The notes under the pieces are model-generated. The model saw only the letters and a program-made list of their open reading frames with translations. It did no database searches and was not told the DNA's origin. Both the position numbers and the translations under genes were made by a program. From contig NZ_CP107903.1 of NCBI RefSeq assembly GCF_036013955.1, positions 7,068,001 to 7,132,000 of the forward strand: a DNA stretch of 64,000 bases, given 5' to 3'. Positions 8,333-17,994 of this stretch are shown in pieces; the stretch's first letter is position 1; the number at the start of each line of letters is the position of its first letter. The DNA comes from Streptomyces sp. NBC_00459. GTDB lineage: Bacteria > Actinomycetota > Actinomycetes > Streptomycetales > Streptomycetaceae.

Positions 8333-8536
8333 ATGGCAAAGGCGCTTCTCGGTTACGTCGGCGGCTCTGACCCGCGACTCCTCGCCGAGATGCGACGGCT
8401 CCAGCAGCGCGTACAGGACCTGGAATCCGAACTCGGACGCATCCAGGCGGAGAACGACGAGCTGACGGCTGCCGCTTCTCACGATTCGCTTCTCGAGAGC
8501 ATCGACGCACGCCAGGCAGAGCCCGCGCTCACCTGA
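8333..8536 (+). CDS. Small conserved coiled-coil protein
   Basis: This 67-residue protein starts MAKALLGYVGGSDPR. A leucine-heptad helix (LAEMRRLQQRVQDLESELGRIQAEN) spans residues 18-42, followed by a short polar tail. ATG 8333 has GTGGAGGACC upstream. Streptomycetes keep similar small ORFs before smc. I do not recognise a function; a dimeric coiled coil is all the sequence supports. Confidence 0.8.
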   Translation: MAKALLGYVGGSDPRLLAEMRRLQQRVQDLESELGRIQAENDELTAAASHDSLLESIDARQAEPALT

Positions 8537-8654
8537 TCACTGCATCGGTAACGCATTGCATCAGCACTGCGCATCGCACCGGACACTCAGTGGTAGAGCT
8601 GCTCGTAACACTCGTACCAACCGCTGAGCTGTCGGAGTTTGGCCAGAGTATTGC

Positions 8655-8685
8655 AAGGGACGCTTCGGCGTCCCTTCTTTATTTC
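8655..8685 (+). terminator. Intrinsic terminator upstream of smc
   Basis: Perfect 9-bp arms (8655-8663 and 8668-8676) close on a TTCG tetraloop, and the T-rich stretch CTTTATTT follows. It ends transcription from the small coiled-coil gene. Confidence 0.9.
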
Positions 8686-8848
8686 CCCGTGCTGCCCGTC
8701 TGCTCCCCCATGGTCCAGAGTGGTTGTTTCCCGAAGGTGTCCACCCTCTTTAACGTCTGATGTGCCCTGCACGTTCATCGGTGAAACCGCCGGGGGGTAT
8801 CCAGGGGTTCATCGTGTGACATACCGGCGGAAGGTAGAGTCCAGCGGC

Positions 8849-11800
8849 GTGCACCTCAAGGCCCTGACCCTCCGAGGGTTCAAGTCGTTCGCCTCGGCGA
8901 CCACGCTCCGGTTCGAACCGGGCATCACGTGTGTCGTGGGGCCCAACGGCTCGGGTAAATCCAACGTCGTGGACGCCCTCAGCTGGGTCATGGGCGAGCA
9001 GGGCGCCAAGTCGTTGCGCGGCGGCAAGATGGAGGACGTCATCTTCGCCGGCACCACCGGACGCCCGCCGCTGGGCCGCGCCGAGGTGTCCCTCACCATC
9101 GACAACTCCGACGGCGCGCTGCCCATCGAGTACGCCGAGGTCACCATCACGCGGATCATGTTCCGCAACGGCGGCAGCGAGTACCAGATCAACGGCGACA
9201 CCTGCCGGCTCCTCGACATCCAGGAACTGCTGTCCGACTCCGGCATCGGCCGCGAGATGCACGTCATCGTCGGCCAGGGCCAGCTGGACTCCGTACTGCA
9301 CGCCGATCCGATGGGCCGCCGCGCCTTCATCGAGGAGGCGGCGGGCGTACTGAAGCACCGCAAGCGCAAGGAGAAGGCGCTGCGCAAGCTGGACGCGATG
9401 CAGGCGAACCTCGCCCGCGTCCAGGACCTCACCGACGAGCTGCGGCGCCAGCTGAAGCCGCTGGGGCGGCAGGCTGCGGTCGCGCGCCGGGCCGCGGTCA
9501 TCCAGGCGGATCTGCGCGACGCCCGGCTCCGGCTCCTCGCCGACGATCTCGTAAGGCTGCGGGGAGCCCTCCAGACGGAGGTCGCGGACGAGGCCGCGCT
9601 CAAGGAACGCAAGGACGCGGCGGAGGCCGAGCTGAGGAAGGCGCTCCAGCGCGAGGCGCTGCTGGAGGACGAGGTACGGCAGCTCACGCCGCGCCTCCAG
9701 CGCGCCCAGCAGACCTGGTACGAGCTCTCCCAGCTCGCCGAACGGGTGCGCGGCACCGTCTCACTGGCCGACGCGCGCGTGAAGAGCGCCACCTCCGCCC
9801 CCGACGAGGAACGGCGCGGACGTGAGCCCGAGGACATGGAGCGCGAGGCCGCGCGCATCCGCGAGCAGGAGGCCGAGCTGGAGGCGGCTCTGGCGGCGGC
9901 CGAACACGCGCTGGAGGACACGGTCGAGCACCGGGCCGGGCTGGAGCGCGAACTCGCGGTCGAGGAACGGCGGCTGAAGGACGTCGCCCGCGCGATCGCC
10001 GACCGCCGTGAGGGCCTGGCCCGGCTGAACGGCCAGGTCAACGCCGCCCGTTCGCGTGCGGCCAGCGCCCAGGCCGAGATCGACCGCCTCGCCGCAGCCC
10101 GGGACGAGGCGCAGGAACGGGCGGTCGCGGCCCAGGAGGAGTACGAGACGCTGCAGGCAGAGGTCGACGGCCTCGACGCGGGCGACGCGGACCTGGCGGA
10201 GCAGCACGACACGGCGAAGGCGGCCCTCGCCGACGCGGAAACGGCCCTCACGGCGGCCCGTGAGGCGGCCACGGCGGCGGAACGCCGGCGCGCCGCCACG
10301 CAGGCCCGTCACGAGGCCCTGGCACTCGGCCTGCGCCGCAAGGACGGAACCGGCGCGCTGCTCGCCGCGCAGGACCGTCTCACCGGCCTGCTGGGACCGG
10401 CGGCGGAGCTGCTCACGGTCACCCCGGGCCACGAGGTCGCCGTGGCCGCCGCCTTCGGCGCGGCGGCGAACGCGATCGCGATGACCACCCCGGCCTCCGC
10501 GGCAGCCGCGATCCGGCTCCTGCGCAAGCAGGACGGAGGGCGCGCTTCGCTGTTGCTGGCGGGGGCACCGGAGGAGGCGGAGGCACCGGCGGTGCCGGGA
10601 AGCGGACTGCGCGGGCCGGGTCGTCAGGTGGGGGAGTGGGACACGGGCGCGCGTGGCTCGGCGGGGCACGAGGGTGCTGCCGGTGGGCGGCCCGGCGGTG
10701 GGGTGGGTGCCGGGTTCGGGTCTGCGGATGGTTCGCCGGGTTCGGGGTCCGGTGTTCCGGGTGTGGGAGATGCCCTCAGCGACGGCTCCGGGCCGGCCGG
10801 TGCTGCAGCCTCCGGCGGTACCCGCGATGCCGGTGCTGCCGACGGGCCGGGCTCCGCGCCCGGCGATCGTCCGGGAGCCCCGGGGCGTGGGCCGAGCGGG
10901 CCGCTCCCCGTCGCGGACCTCGTCCGTGGCCCCGCCGAACTCATGCCCGCCGTACGCCGGTTGCTGCGCGGGATCGTGGTCGTCGGGACGCTTGAGGACG
11001 CCGAGGAACTGGTGTACGCGCGGCCGGAGTTGACCGCGGTGACCGCCGAAGGGGATCTGCTGGGCGCCCACTTCGCGCACGGTGGGTCCGCCGGTGCGCC
11101 GAGCCTGCTGGAGGTGCAGGCCTCCGTCGACGAGGCCGCCGCCGAACTCGACGAACTGGCCGTGCGGTGCGAGGAGTTGGCCGGGGCGCAGCGGGTCGCC
11201 GGGGAACGGCGGAAGGAGTGTGCCGCGTTCGTCGAGGAGTTGGGGGAGCGGCGCCGGGCCGCCGACCGGGAGAAGTCGGCCGTCGCACAGCAGCTCGGGC
11301 GGCTCGCCGGGCAGGCCAGGGGCGCCGCCGGAGAGGCCGAGAGGTCCACCGCGGCCGCTGCGCGTGCGCAGGAAGCGCTCGACAGGGCCGTACAGGATGC
11401 CGAGGAGCTCGCCGAACGGCTGGCTGTCGCCGAGGAGATGCCCGTCGAGGAGGAGCCCGACACGGGAGTACGGGATCGGCTCGCCGCCGACGGCGCCAAC
11501 GCGCGCCAGACCGAGATGGAGGCCCGGCTCCAGGTCCGTACGCACGAGGAGCGGGTCAAGGGGCTGGCCGGACGGGCCGACTCGCTCGACCGGGCGGCGC
11601 GTGCCGAACGGGAGGCACGCGCGCGTGCCGAGCAGCGGCGGGCGCGGCTCAGACACGAGGCGGCCGTCGCCGAAGCCGTCGCCTCCGGGGCGCGGCAGTT
11701 GCTCGCGCATGTCGAGGTCTCCCTCTCCCGGGCCGACGAGGAACGCACCGCGGCCGATGCCGCCAAGGCGCGGCGCGAGCAGGAGCTGACCGCAGCTCGT

Positions 11801-12700
11801 GCCGCCGGACGTGATCTCAAGGCCGAACTCGACAAGTTGACGGATTCGATGCACCGCGGTGAGGTACTCGGCGCCGAGAAGCGGCTGCGGATCGAGCAGC
11901 TGGAGAACAAGGCGCTGGAGGAACTCGGTGTGGAACCGGAGGGGTTGGTGGCCGAGTACGGCCCGCACCAGCTGGTGCCGCCCTCGCCCCCCGCCGAGGG
12001 CGAGGAGCTGCCCGAGGACCCGGAGCACCCGCGCAACCAGCCCAAGCAGTTCCACCGGGCCGAACAGGAGAAGCGGCTCAGGGCGACCGAGCGGGCCTAC
12101 CAGCAGCTCGGCAAGGTCAATCCGCTGGCCCTGGAGGAGTTCGCGGCACTGGAGGAACGCCACAAGTTCCTCAGCGAGCAGCTCGAAGACCTGAAGAAGA
12201 CGCGCACCGACCTGCTTCAGGTCGTGAAGGAGGTCGACGAGCGGGTCGAGCAGGTCTTCACGGAGGCGTTCCGGGACACGGCGGTGCAGTTCGAGGGTGT
12301 CTTCAGCCGGCTGTTCCCCGGCGGCGAGGGACGGCTGATCCTGACCGATCCCGACAACATGCTCACCACGGGCGTGGACGTGGAGGCCCGGCCGCCGGGC
12401 AAGAAGGTCAAGCGGCTGTCGCTACTCTCCGGTGGCGAGCGCTCGCTCACCGCCGTAGCGTTGCTGGTGTCGATCTTCAAGGCCCGGCCGAGTCCCTTCT
12501 ACGTGATGGACGAGGTCGAGGCTGCCCTCGACGACACCAACCTTCAGCGGCTCATCCGCATCATGCAGGAGCTCCAGGAAGCCTCGCAGCTCATCGTGAT
12601 CACGCACCAGAAGCGGACGATGGAGGTCGCCGACGCGCTGTACGGCGTCTCCATGCAGGGCGACGGCGTGTCGAAGGTGATCTCGCAGCGGCTCCGCTAG
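8849..12700 (+). CDS. smc: Chromosome segregation protein SMC
   Basis: SMC is the ATPase of bacterial condensin (with ScpA/ScpB) and compacts and segregates chromosomes, in Streptomyces especially during sporulation. The product is 1,283 residues. Residues 32-40 hold Walker A (GPNGSGKSN). Two long coiled coils flank a hinge near 495-740. The C-terminal head has the signature LLSGGERSLTA and Walker B with FYVMDEVEAALDD. The hinge is split by a Gly/Pro/Ala-rich stretch of about 113 residues (about 572-684), which makes the protein longer than the usual 1,150-1,200. GTG 8849 (VHLKALTLRGFKSF) is the canonical family start. Confidence 0.96.
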   Translation: MHLKALTLRGFKSFASATTLRFEPGITCVVGPNGSGKSNVVDALSWVMGEQGAKSLRGGKMEDVIFAGTTGRPPLGRAEVSLTIDNSDGALPIEYAEVTITRIMFRNGGSEYQINGDTCRLLDIQELLSDSGIGREMHVIVGQGQLDSVLHADPMGRRAFIEEAAGVLKHRKRKEKALRKLDAMQANLARVQDLTDELRRQLKPLGRQAAVARRAAVIQADLRDARLRLLADDLVRLRGALQTEVADEAALKERKDAAEAELRKALQREALLEDEVRQLTPRLQRAQQTWYELSQLAERVRGTVSLADARVKSATSAPDEERRGREPEDMEREAARIREQEAELEAALAAAEHALEDTVEHRAGLERELAVEERRLKDVARAIADRREGLARLNGQVNAARSRAASAQAEIDRLAAARDEAQERAVAAQEEYETLQAEVDGLDAGDADLAEQHDTAKAALADAETALTAAREAATAAERRRAATQARHEALALGLRRKDGTGALLAAQDRLTGLLGPAAELLTVTPGHEVAVAAAFGAAANAIAMTTPASAAAAIRLLRKQDGGRASLLLAGAPEEAEAPAVPGSGLRGPGRQVGEWDTGARGSAGHEGAAGGRPGGGVGAGFGSADGSPGSGSGVPGVGDALSDGSGPAGAAASGGTRDAGAADGPGSAPGDRPGAPGRGPSGPLPVADLVRGPAELMPAVRRLLRGIVVVGTLEDAEELVYARPELTAVTAEGDLLGAHFAHGGSAGAPSLLEVQASVDEAAAELDELAVRCEELAGAQRVAGERRKECAAFVEELGERRRAADREKSAVAQQLGRLAGQARGAAGEAERSTAAAARAQEALDRAVQDAEELAERLAVAEEMPVEEEPDTGVRDRLAADGANARQTEMEARLQVRTHEERVKGLAGRADSLDRAARAEREARARAEQRRARLRHEAAVAEAVASGARQLLAHVEVSLSRADEERTAADAAKARREQELTAARAAGRDLKAELDKLTDSMHRGEVLGAEKRLRIEQLENKALEELGVEPEGLVAEYGPHQLVPPSPPAEGEELPEDPEHPRNQPKQFHRAEQEKRLRATERAYQQLGKVNPLALEEFAALEERHKFLSEQLEDLKKTRTDLLQVVKEVDERVEQVFTEAFRDTAVQFEGVFSRLFPGGEGRLILTDPDNMLTTGVDVEARPPGKKVKRLSLLSGGERSLTAVALLVSIFKARPSPFYVMDEVEAALDDTNLQRLIRIMQELQEASQLIVITHQKRTMEVADALYGVSMQGDGVSKVISQRLR

Positions 12701-12916
12701 CCCTGCTTCCGCTTTTCGGCCTTCCCCCTTCCCTCCTTTTCTTATTCAAGACTTGAACACGGTTCGGTCGATCGTGTCTTCCATCTCACATCATTCGCAT
12801 GATTGATTTCGAAACTTGAAGGCATACTCTCGGCAATGTCGTTTTTACCTTCAGGTACCACCTACCTGGGAGGGTCCCCCACCCGGCGGCGTTGCCGGTG
12901 GCCCGAGGAGTTGTAC
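12701..12916 (+). promoter_or_regulatory. Leader and promoter region of glcP
   Basis: This stretch is unusually AT-rich for the window. It contains the palindrome TTCAAGACTTGAA (12745-12757), the related ACTTGAA about 60 bp on, and a CCAC/GTGG imperfect hairpin (about 12878-12900) just before the GAGGAG ribosome-binding site. An operator for carbon regulation is plausible but unproven. Confidence 0.45.
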
Positions 12917-14335
12917 GTGACCAGCGCTGAGCAGACACTCAAGTCAGGAGCCGGGACGGCTCATCCCGAGCATCTCGGACATGTCATCTTCATCGCGGCG
13001 GCGGCCGCGATGGGTGGTTTTCTCTTCGGTTACGACAGTGCCGTGATCAACGGTGCCGTCGAGGCCATCCGGAGCCGCTACGACGTCGGCTCGGCCGCTC
13101 TGGCGCAGGTCATCGCCATCGCGCTGATCGGCTGCGCCATCGGCGCCGCCACCGCGGGACGCATGGCCGACCGCATCGGCCGTATCCGCTGCATGCAGAT
13201 CTCCGCGGTGCTCTTCACGATCAGCGCCGTCGGCTCCGCGCTGCCCTTCGCGCTGTACGACCTCGCCTTCTGGCGGATCATCGGCGGCTTCGCCATCGGT
13301 ATGGCCTCAGTGATCGGCCCCGCCTACATCGCCGAGGTCGCCCCGGCCGCCTACCGGGGGCGGCTCGGGTCGTTCCAGCAGGCCGCGATCGTCATCGGCA
13401 TCGCCATCTCGCAGCTGGTCAACTGGGGCATCCTGAACGCGGCGGGCGGTGACCAGCGCGGCGAGCTGTTGGGCGTCGAGGCCTGGCAGGTCATGCTCGG
13501 TGTGATGGTCGTACCGGCGGTGCTGTACGGGCTGCTGTCCTTCGCGATCCCCGAGTCGCCGCGCTTCCTGATCTCCGTCGGCCGGGACGAGCGCGCCCGT
13601 GAGGTGCTGCGCGAGGTCGAGGGCGACAGCATCGACCTGGACGCCCGGGTCGCCGAGATCGAGCACGCCATGAAGAGCGAGCACAAGTCGACCTTCCGGG
13701 ACCTGCTCGGGGGCACCTTCTTCTTCAAGCCGATCGTCTGGATCGGTATCGGACTCTCGGTCTTCCAGCAGTTCGTCGGCATCAACGTCGCGTTCTACTA
13801 CTCCTCGACGCTCTGGCAGTCGGTCGGCGTCGACCCGACGGAGTCGTTCCTCTACTCCTTCACCACGTCGATCATCAACATCGTCGGCACCGTGATCGCC
13901 ATGATCTTCGTCGACCGCATCGGCCGCCGGCCGCTCGCGCTCATCGGTTCCGTCGGCATGGTCATCGGGCTCGCGCTGGAGGCCTGGGCCTTCTCCTACG
14001 ACCTCGTCGACGGCAAACTGCCCGCCACGCAGGGCTGGGTCGCCCTGGTCGCCGCCCATGTGTTCGTGCTCTTCTTCGCCCTGTCCTGGGGTGTCGTCGT
14101 CTGGGTCTTCCTCGGTGAGATGTTCCCGAACAGGATCCGCGCCGCCGCCCTGGGCGTGGCCGCGGCCGCCCAGTGGATCGCCAACTGGGCCATCACCGCG
14201 AGCTTCCCGTCGCTGGCCGACTGGAACCTCTCCGCGACGTACGTGATCTACACGATCTTCGCCGCGCTCTCGATCCCGTTCGTGCTCAGGTTCGTCAAGG
14301 AGACGAAGGGCAAGACGCTGGAGGAGATGGGCTAG
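12917..14335 (+). CDS. glcP: MFS glucose permease (sugar porter family)
   Basis: This 472-residue, 12-helix transporter of the sugar porter family corresponds in place and length to S. coelicolor GlcP, the main glucose uptake permease. Family signatures are GGFLFGYDSAVINGA in helix 1, the duplicated loops GRMADRIGRIR and DRIGRRPLALIG, PESPRFL before the central loop, and FQQFVGINVAFYYS in helix 7. It ends KETKGKTLEEM. GTG 12917 follows GAGGAG. An upstream in-frame ATG at 12837 would add a TTA codon and is not preferred. Confidence 0.88.
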   Translation: MTSAEQTLKSGAGTAHPEHLGHVIFIAAAAAMGGFLFGYDSAVINGAVEAIRSRYDVGSAALAQVIAIALIGCAIGAATAGRMADRIGRIRCMQISAVLFTISAVGSALPFALYDLAFWRIIGGFAIGMASVIGPAYIAEVAPAAYRGRLGSFQQAAIVIGIAISQLVNWGILNAAGGDQRGELLGVEAWQVMLGVMVVPAVLYGLLSFAIPESPRFLISVGRDERAREVLREVEGDSIDLDARVAEIEHAMKSEHKSTFRDLLGGTFFFKPIVWIGIGLSVFQQFVGINVAFYYSSTLWQSVGVDPTESFLYSFTTSIINIVGTVIAMIFVDRIGRRPLALIGSVGMVIGLALEAWAFSYDLVDGKLPATQGWVALVAAHVFVLFFALSWGVVVWVFLGEMFPNRIRAAALGVAAAAQWIANWAITASFPSLADWNLSATYVIYTIFAALSIPFVLRFVKETKGKTLEEMG

Positions 14336-14357
14336 GCCCTGCACCTCCCCACGACTC

Positions 14358-14393
14358 GGGGAGAAGGGCCAAGACCCCGCTGCCCTTCTCCCC
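14358..14393. terminator. Terminator between glcP and the LLM gene
   Basis: Perfect 12-bp arms (14358-14369 and 14382-14393) enclose a 12-nt loop. It lies between convergent genes and is likely bidirectional. Confidence 0.8.
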
Positions 14394-14456
14394 GTATCCA
14401 CCGCCGCTTCCGGCTCGGCCACTGCCCGGGCCGGGAGCGGCTTTCTCGTGGGTCCG

Positions 14457-15428
14457 TCAGGCCGTCAGTTCCGGCACCACGCGTTCCCCGAACAGCCGTA
14501 GACTCCGCCACCCCTCCTCCACCGGCATCCCGCCCGACAGCGGGTGCAGTACGTGGTTGTCCAGCCCCTGCGCCACACACTCCTCGGGCGTCACCATCCG
14601 GTAGACGCCCTCGGCGCGCAGTTCCTCGACCGTCGTGGCCGCCGACTTCACGGCGGACCGGATGTCGCCGGACTGCCAGGAGGCGTACGTCCGGGCCTCG
14701 TGCAGGAAGTGGTGGCCGTACTCGGCCCACGCCCGGTCCGGGTCCTCGGTGATGTGCAGCAACGGGGTCTCGGCGGCCGGCATCATCGTCCAGCCCTCCG
14801 TGCCGTACTCGACGAGCTGTTCCTTGTAGTAGGCCTCCAGCTCGGGCAGGTGCGCGCTGGGAAAGAGAGGGAGCCCCAGACGGGCCGCCCGCCGGGCCGC
14901 CGCCTTCGACGAGCCGCCGACCAGGAGGAGCGGGTGCGGGTCGGTGCACGGGCGCGGAGTGACCCGTACCGTACGGCCCCGGTATTCGAACTCTTCCCCG
15001 GTCCAGGCCTTCAGGAGCGTCTCCAGCAGCTCGTCCTGGAGCTTGCCGCGCCGCTTCCAGTCGGCGCCGAAGTGCGCGTACTCCTCGGGCCGGTATCCGA
15101 TCCCGGCGACCGTGACCAGCCGTCCGCCGCTCAGCAGATCGAGTACGGCGATGTCCTCGGCGAGCCTCAGGGGGTCGTGCAACGGGCCGATCACCGCGGA
15201 CACGGTCACCGCGATCCGCCGCGTCGCCCCGAACACCGCGCCGGCGAAGGCGAACGGCGAGGGCAGCCAGTTGTTGGCGACGCCGTGGTGCTCCTCGGTC
15301 TGGACGGTGGTGATTCCGTGGGCGTCGGCGTACGCGGCCATCTCGATGGCGGCCTGGTAGCGGGCGCGGAGATCGGCTGGGGTTGCGTCGGGGGCGACCA
15401 GGTTGAAACGTACGACGGTGACGGGCAT
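14457..15428 (-). CDS. LLM-class flavin-dependent oxidoreductase
   Basis: This 323-residue protein has the bacterial-luciferase-like TIM-barrel fold, using FMN or F420. Recognisable elements are TVQTEEHHGV, LAEDIAVLDLLSGGRLVTVAGIGYRPEEYAHFG and PLLLVGGSSKAAARRAARLGLPLF. The substrate is unknown. It is convergent with glcP and divergent from ftsY, and stands alone. A gene of this class occupies the same site in S. coelicolor by memory of gene order. Confidence 0.88.
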   Translation of the reverse strand: MPVTVVRFNLVAPDATPADLRARYQAAIEMAAYADAHGITTVQTEEHHGVANNWLPSPFAFAGAVFGATRRIAVTVSAVIGPLHDPLRLAEDIAVLDLLSGGRLVTVAGIGYRPEEYAHFGADWKRRGKLQDELLETLLKAWTGEEFEYRGRTVRVTPRPCTDPHPLLLVGGSSKAAARRAARLGLPLFPSAHLPELEAYYKEQLVEYGTEGWTMMPAAETPLLHITEDPDRAWAEYGHHFLHEARTYASWQSGDIRSAVKSAATTVEELRAEGVYRMVTPEECVAQGLDNHVLHPLSGGMPVEEGWRSLRLFGERVVPELTA

Positions 15429-15562
15429 GGGGGTCCCTTCCGGCGGGTGTGCCGGGGGAGATTAGCTGACGGAGTGTCAGATCGCCAGGGGTGCGGAGAG
15501 AGGGCCGGGCGGCCTACCGGGACCGGACGCGCCCGAGGGTGGTCGCGCATACTGGTCGGGCT

Positions 15563-16759
15563 ATGGAAACCATCATCCTTGCTGTAGTCATCGCCGTGGT
15601 CGTGCTCGGTGTGCTCGGTGGGCTCGTCGTCGGCAGCCGCAGGAAGAAGCCGCTGCCCCCGGCGCCCCCCACGACACCCGACCTCACCGCCCCTCCGGCC
15701 GAGCCGCACGTCGGCGACGAGGCCGAGACGCCGCGCGACGAACCGCGCCGCACGATAGAGGAGGTGGATCTCCCGGGCGCGGACGGCTCGTCCGTCGCCG
15801 TCGAGGAACCTCCCGTCCCGGTCATCGAGGTGCCGGAGCCCACCGCCGGGCGGCTGGTCCGGCTGCGTGCCAGGCTCTCCCGGTCGCAGAACGCGCTCGG
15901 CAAGGGGCTGCTCACGCTCCTCGCGCGCGAGCACCTCGACGACGACACCTGGGAGGAGGTGGAGGACACCCTCCTCACCGCCGACGTAGGCGTCCAGCCC
16001 ACCCAGGATCTGGTCGCGCGGCTGCGCGAGCGCGTGAAGGTGCTCGGCACCCGCACTCCCGCCGACCTGCGAGGGCTGCTGCGCGAGGAGCTGCTCCAGA
16101 TCCTCGAACCCGGGTTCGACCGGACCGTGAAGACCGACTCGAACCTCGACACCCCGGGCATCGTGATGGTCGTCGGCGTCAACGGCACCGGCAAGACCAC
16201 GACCACCGGCAAGCTCGCTCGGGTGCTCGTCGCCGACGGGAAGAACGTCGTTCTCGGTGCCGCGGACACCTTCCGGGCCGCCGCCGCGGACCAGCTCCAG
16301 ACCTGGGGCGACCGTGTCGGAGCCCGTACCGTGCGCGGTCCCGAGGGCGGTGACCCCGCGTCGATCGCCTTCGACGCCGTCAAGGAGGGCATCGAGGCCG
16401 GTGCCGACGTCGTACTGATCGACACGGCCGGGCGGCTGCACACCAAGACCGGGCTCATGGACGAGCTCGGCAAGGTCAAGCGCGTCGTCGAGAAGCACGC
16501 CCCGCTGGACGAGGTGCTGCTCGTGCTGGACGCCACGACCGGGCAGAACGGGCTCGTCCAGGCCCGCGTCTTCGCCGAGGTCGTCGAGATCACCGGCATC
16601 GTGCTCACCAAGCTCGACGGCACCGCCAAGGGCGGCATCGTCATCGCCGTACAGCGTGAGCTGGGTGTGCCGGTGAAGCTGATCGGGCTCGGCGAGGGGG
16701 CCGACGATCTGGCTCCGTTCGACCCGGAGGCGTTCGTTGACGCTCTTATCGGAGAGTGA
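15563..16759 (+). CDS. ftsY: Signal recognition particle receptor FtsY
   Basis: FtsY is the SRP receptor GTPase that docks Ffh-bound ribosomes at the membrane. The 398-residue protein begins with a hydrophobic helix (IILAVVIAVVVLGVLGGLVVG), typical of actinobacterial FtsY, then an acidic linker. The NG domain from about residue 95 carries GVNGTGKTTTTGKLA, the DTFRAAAADQL insertion motif, DTAGRLH and TKLDGTAKGG. Its partner ffh lies at 24092. Confidence 0.96.
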   Translation: METIILAVVIAVVVLGVLGGLVVGSRRKKPLPPAPPTTPDLTAPPAEPHVGDEAETPRDEPRRTIEEVDLPGADGSSVAVEEPPVPVIEVPEPTAGRLVRLRARLSRSQNALGKGLLTLLAREHLDDDTWEEVEDTLLTADVGVQPTQDLVARLRERVKVLGTRTPADLRGLLREELLQILEPGFDRTVKTDSNLDTPGIVMVVGVNGTGKTTTTGKLARVLVADGKNVVLGAADTFRAAAADQLQTWGDRVGARTVRGPEGGDPASIAFDAVKEGIEAGADVVLIDTAGRLHTKTGLMDELGKVKRVVEKHAPLDEVLLVLDATTGQNGLVQARVFAEVVEITGIVLTKLDGTAKGGIVIAVQRELGVPVKLIGLGEGADDLAPFDPEAFVDALIGE

Positions 16760-16805
16760 TCACCACCCTGGTCACTGCCTCCGGAAAACCGTAGGTCCAC
16801 GAAGA

Positions 16806-16842
16806 GACGCCCGTCCCCAAGGTGCAGTTGGGGACGGGCGTC
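16806..16842. terminator. Bidirectional terminator after ftsY
   Basis: Perfect 15-bp arms (16806-16820 and 16828-16842) surround a 7-nt loop between the convergent ftsY and prim-pol genes. Confidence 0.88.
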
Positions 16843-16874
16843 CTGCTGTGCGGCCCTGCGTCGTGGCCTGGGCG

Positions 16875-17537
16875 CTACGCCCGCGACCGGTGCGCCACGT
16901 AGGCCAGCGTCCCCAGCAGCAGCCTGGCCGCCGGGGGTTTGGTCGCCGTGTCCAGGGCGGGTGGGCGGAGCCAGGTGACCGGGCCGAGACCGCCCCGGTC
17001 GGAGGGGGGTGCCGTGAGATACGTACCGGTGCCCAGGCCGTGCAGGTCGAGGGCCGCGTCGTCCCAGCCCATGCGGTAGAGGAGCTCGGGGAGTTCGGCG
17101 GCGGCACCGGGGGCGACGAAGAAGTGGGCGCGGCCCTCGGGGGCGGCGCTGACCGGGCCGAGGGGGAGGCCCATGCGTTCCAGCCGGACCAGGGCGTGGC
17201 GGCCGGCCGGCTCGGCGACCTCGATCACGTCGAAGGCGCGGCCCACGGGGAGCATGACCGCGGCGCCGGGGAACTGGCCCCAGATGTCGGTGACTTCGTC
17301 GAGTGTGGCGCCGGCCGCGACCCGGGGTGCGAAGCTCAGGGGGTGGGCGCCAGGTGCGGGGCAGTCGGTCAGGCCGCAGGAGCAGGCGCCGCCCGCCGCG
17401 CGGGCACCGGCGACCACGTCCCAGCCCCAGAGGCCGGTGTACTCGGCCACGGCGGTGCACTCGGACGACCGGCCGCGGCGACGCGTGCCGGGTCGGATCT
17501 CGCGGATACCCCGGCTGCTGCCGATCGTGAAGCCCAT
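16875..17537 (-). CDS. Bifunctional DNA primase/polymerase (prim-pol) N-terminal domain-like protein
   Basis: This 220-residue protein matches streptomycete prim-pol N-terminal-domain proteins. It has YTGLWGWDVVAGARA, a cysteine pair region (CSCGLTDCPAPGAHPLSF) and DEVTDIWGQFPGAAVMLPVGRAFDVIEV. The third block is typical of the fold, but the usual catalytic DxD reads DVIEV here, so polymerase activity is doubtful. ATG 17537 follows GGAGGGGGC; the longer upstream ORF has no such site. It is divergent from nsdA. Confidence 0.75.
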   Translation of the reverse strand: MGFTIGSSRGIREIRPGTRRRGRSSECTAVAEYTGLWGWDVVAGARAAGGACSCGLTDCPAPGAHPLSFAPRVAAGATLDEVTDIWGQFPGAAVMLPVGRAFDVIEVAEPAGRHALVRLERMGLPLGPVSAAPEGRAHFFVAPGAAAELPELLYRMGWDDAALDLHGLGTGTYLTAPPSDRGGLGPVTWLRPPALDTATKPPAARLLLGTLAYVAHRSRA

Positions 17538-17994
17538 GCCCCCTCCAACGGGTCCGACGCACCGATGGTTACGAGCTGCGACCAGAACGTAACCCTGCGT
17601 TTCCGACTGCCCGTCACCCCTGGCCGCCCTCACCCGATCCGGTCGGCGCCCAGAAGTGCCTCGGGTAGTGCGCTCGGCGGCGTGCGCCCTCGCGTGCATC
17701 GCTCCGCCCACTCCCGACCGTCCACTGTCAAGTGAATCCTGTGCAGCCGCCCGTGAGTTCATTCGAAGGGGTGGCGAATGGTGGCGTTTCCTGGATCGCC
17801 ATGGCCGGAGCCGTGATCGTAGGATTACTTTGAGTGCACGAGGCCTGGGGGCACATGCGCTTGTGGGTATGCCGGAGGCAAGTCGGCTTCCCGTTCGAAG
17901 GGTGAGAACTGTCGGACACGGAGCCTATTTACCGGCATTCTGATAGGGCTTGGCGCACTCGGCGACAAGTGGTCTCAGGGATGGGGGCGTTCCA
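17538..17994. other. Divergent intergenic region, prim-pol / nsdA
   Basis: About 455 bp hold the promoters of the two divergent genes. I see no clear consensus -35/-10 pair. The last 60 bp before nsdA are relatively AT-rich (TATTTACC, TGATAGGG). There is no credible ORF. Confidence 0.4.

Noticed and set aside
8590..8640. tRNA-like D-arm (CTCAGTGGTAGAGC)
   Set aside because: The stretch resembles a tRNA D-arm, but no acceptor stem, anticodon arm or T-arm (GTTCGAATC-like) follows, so it is not a tRNA gene.
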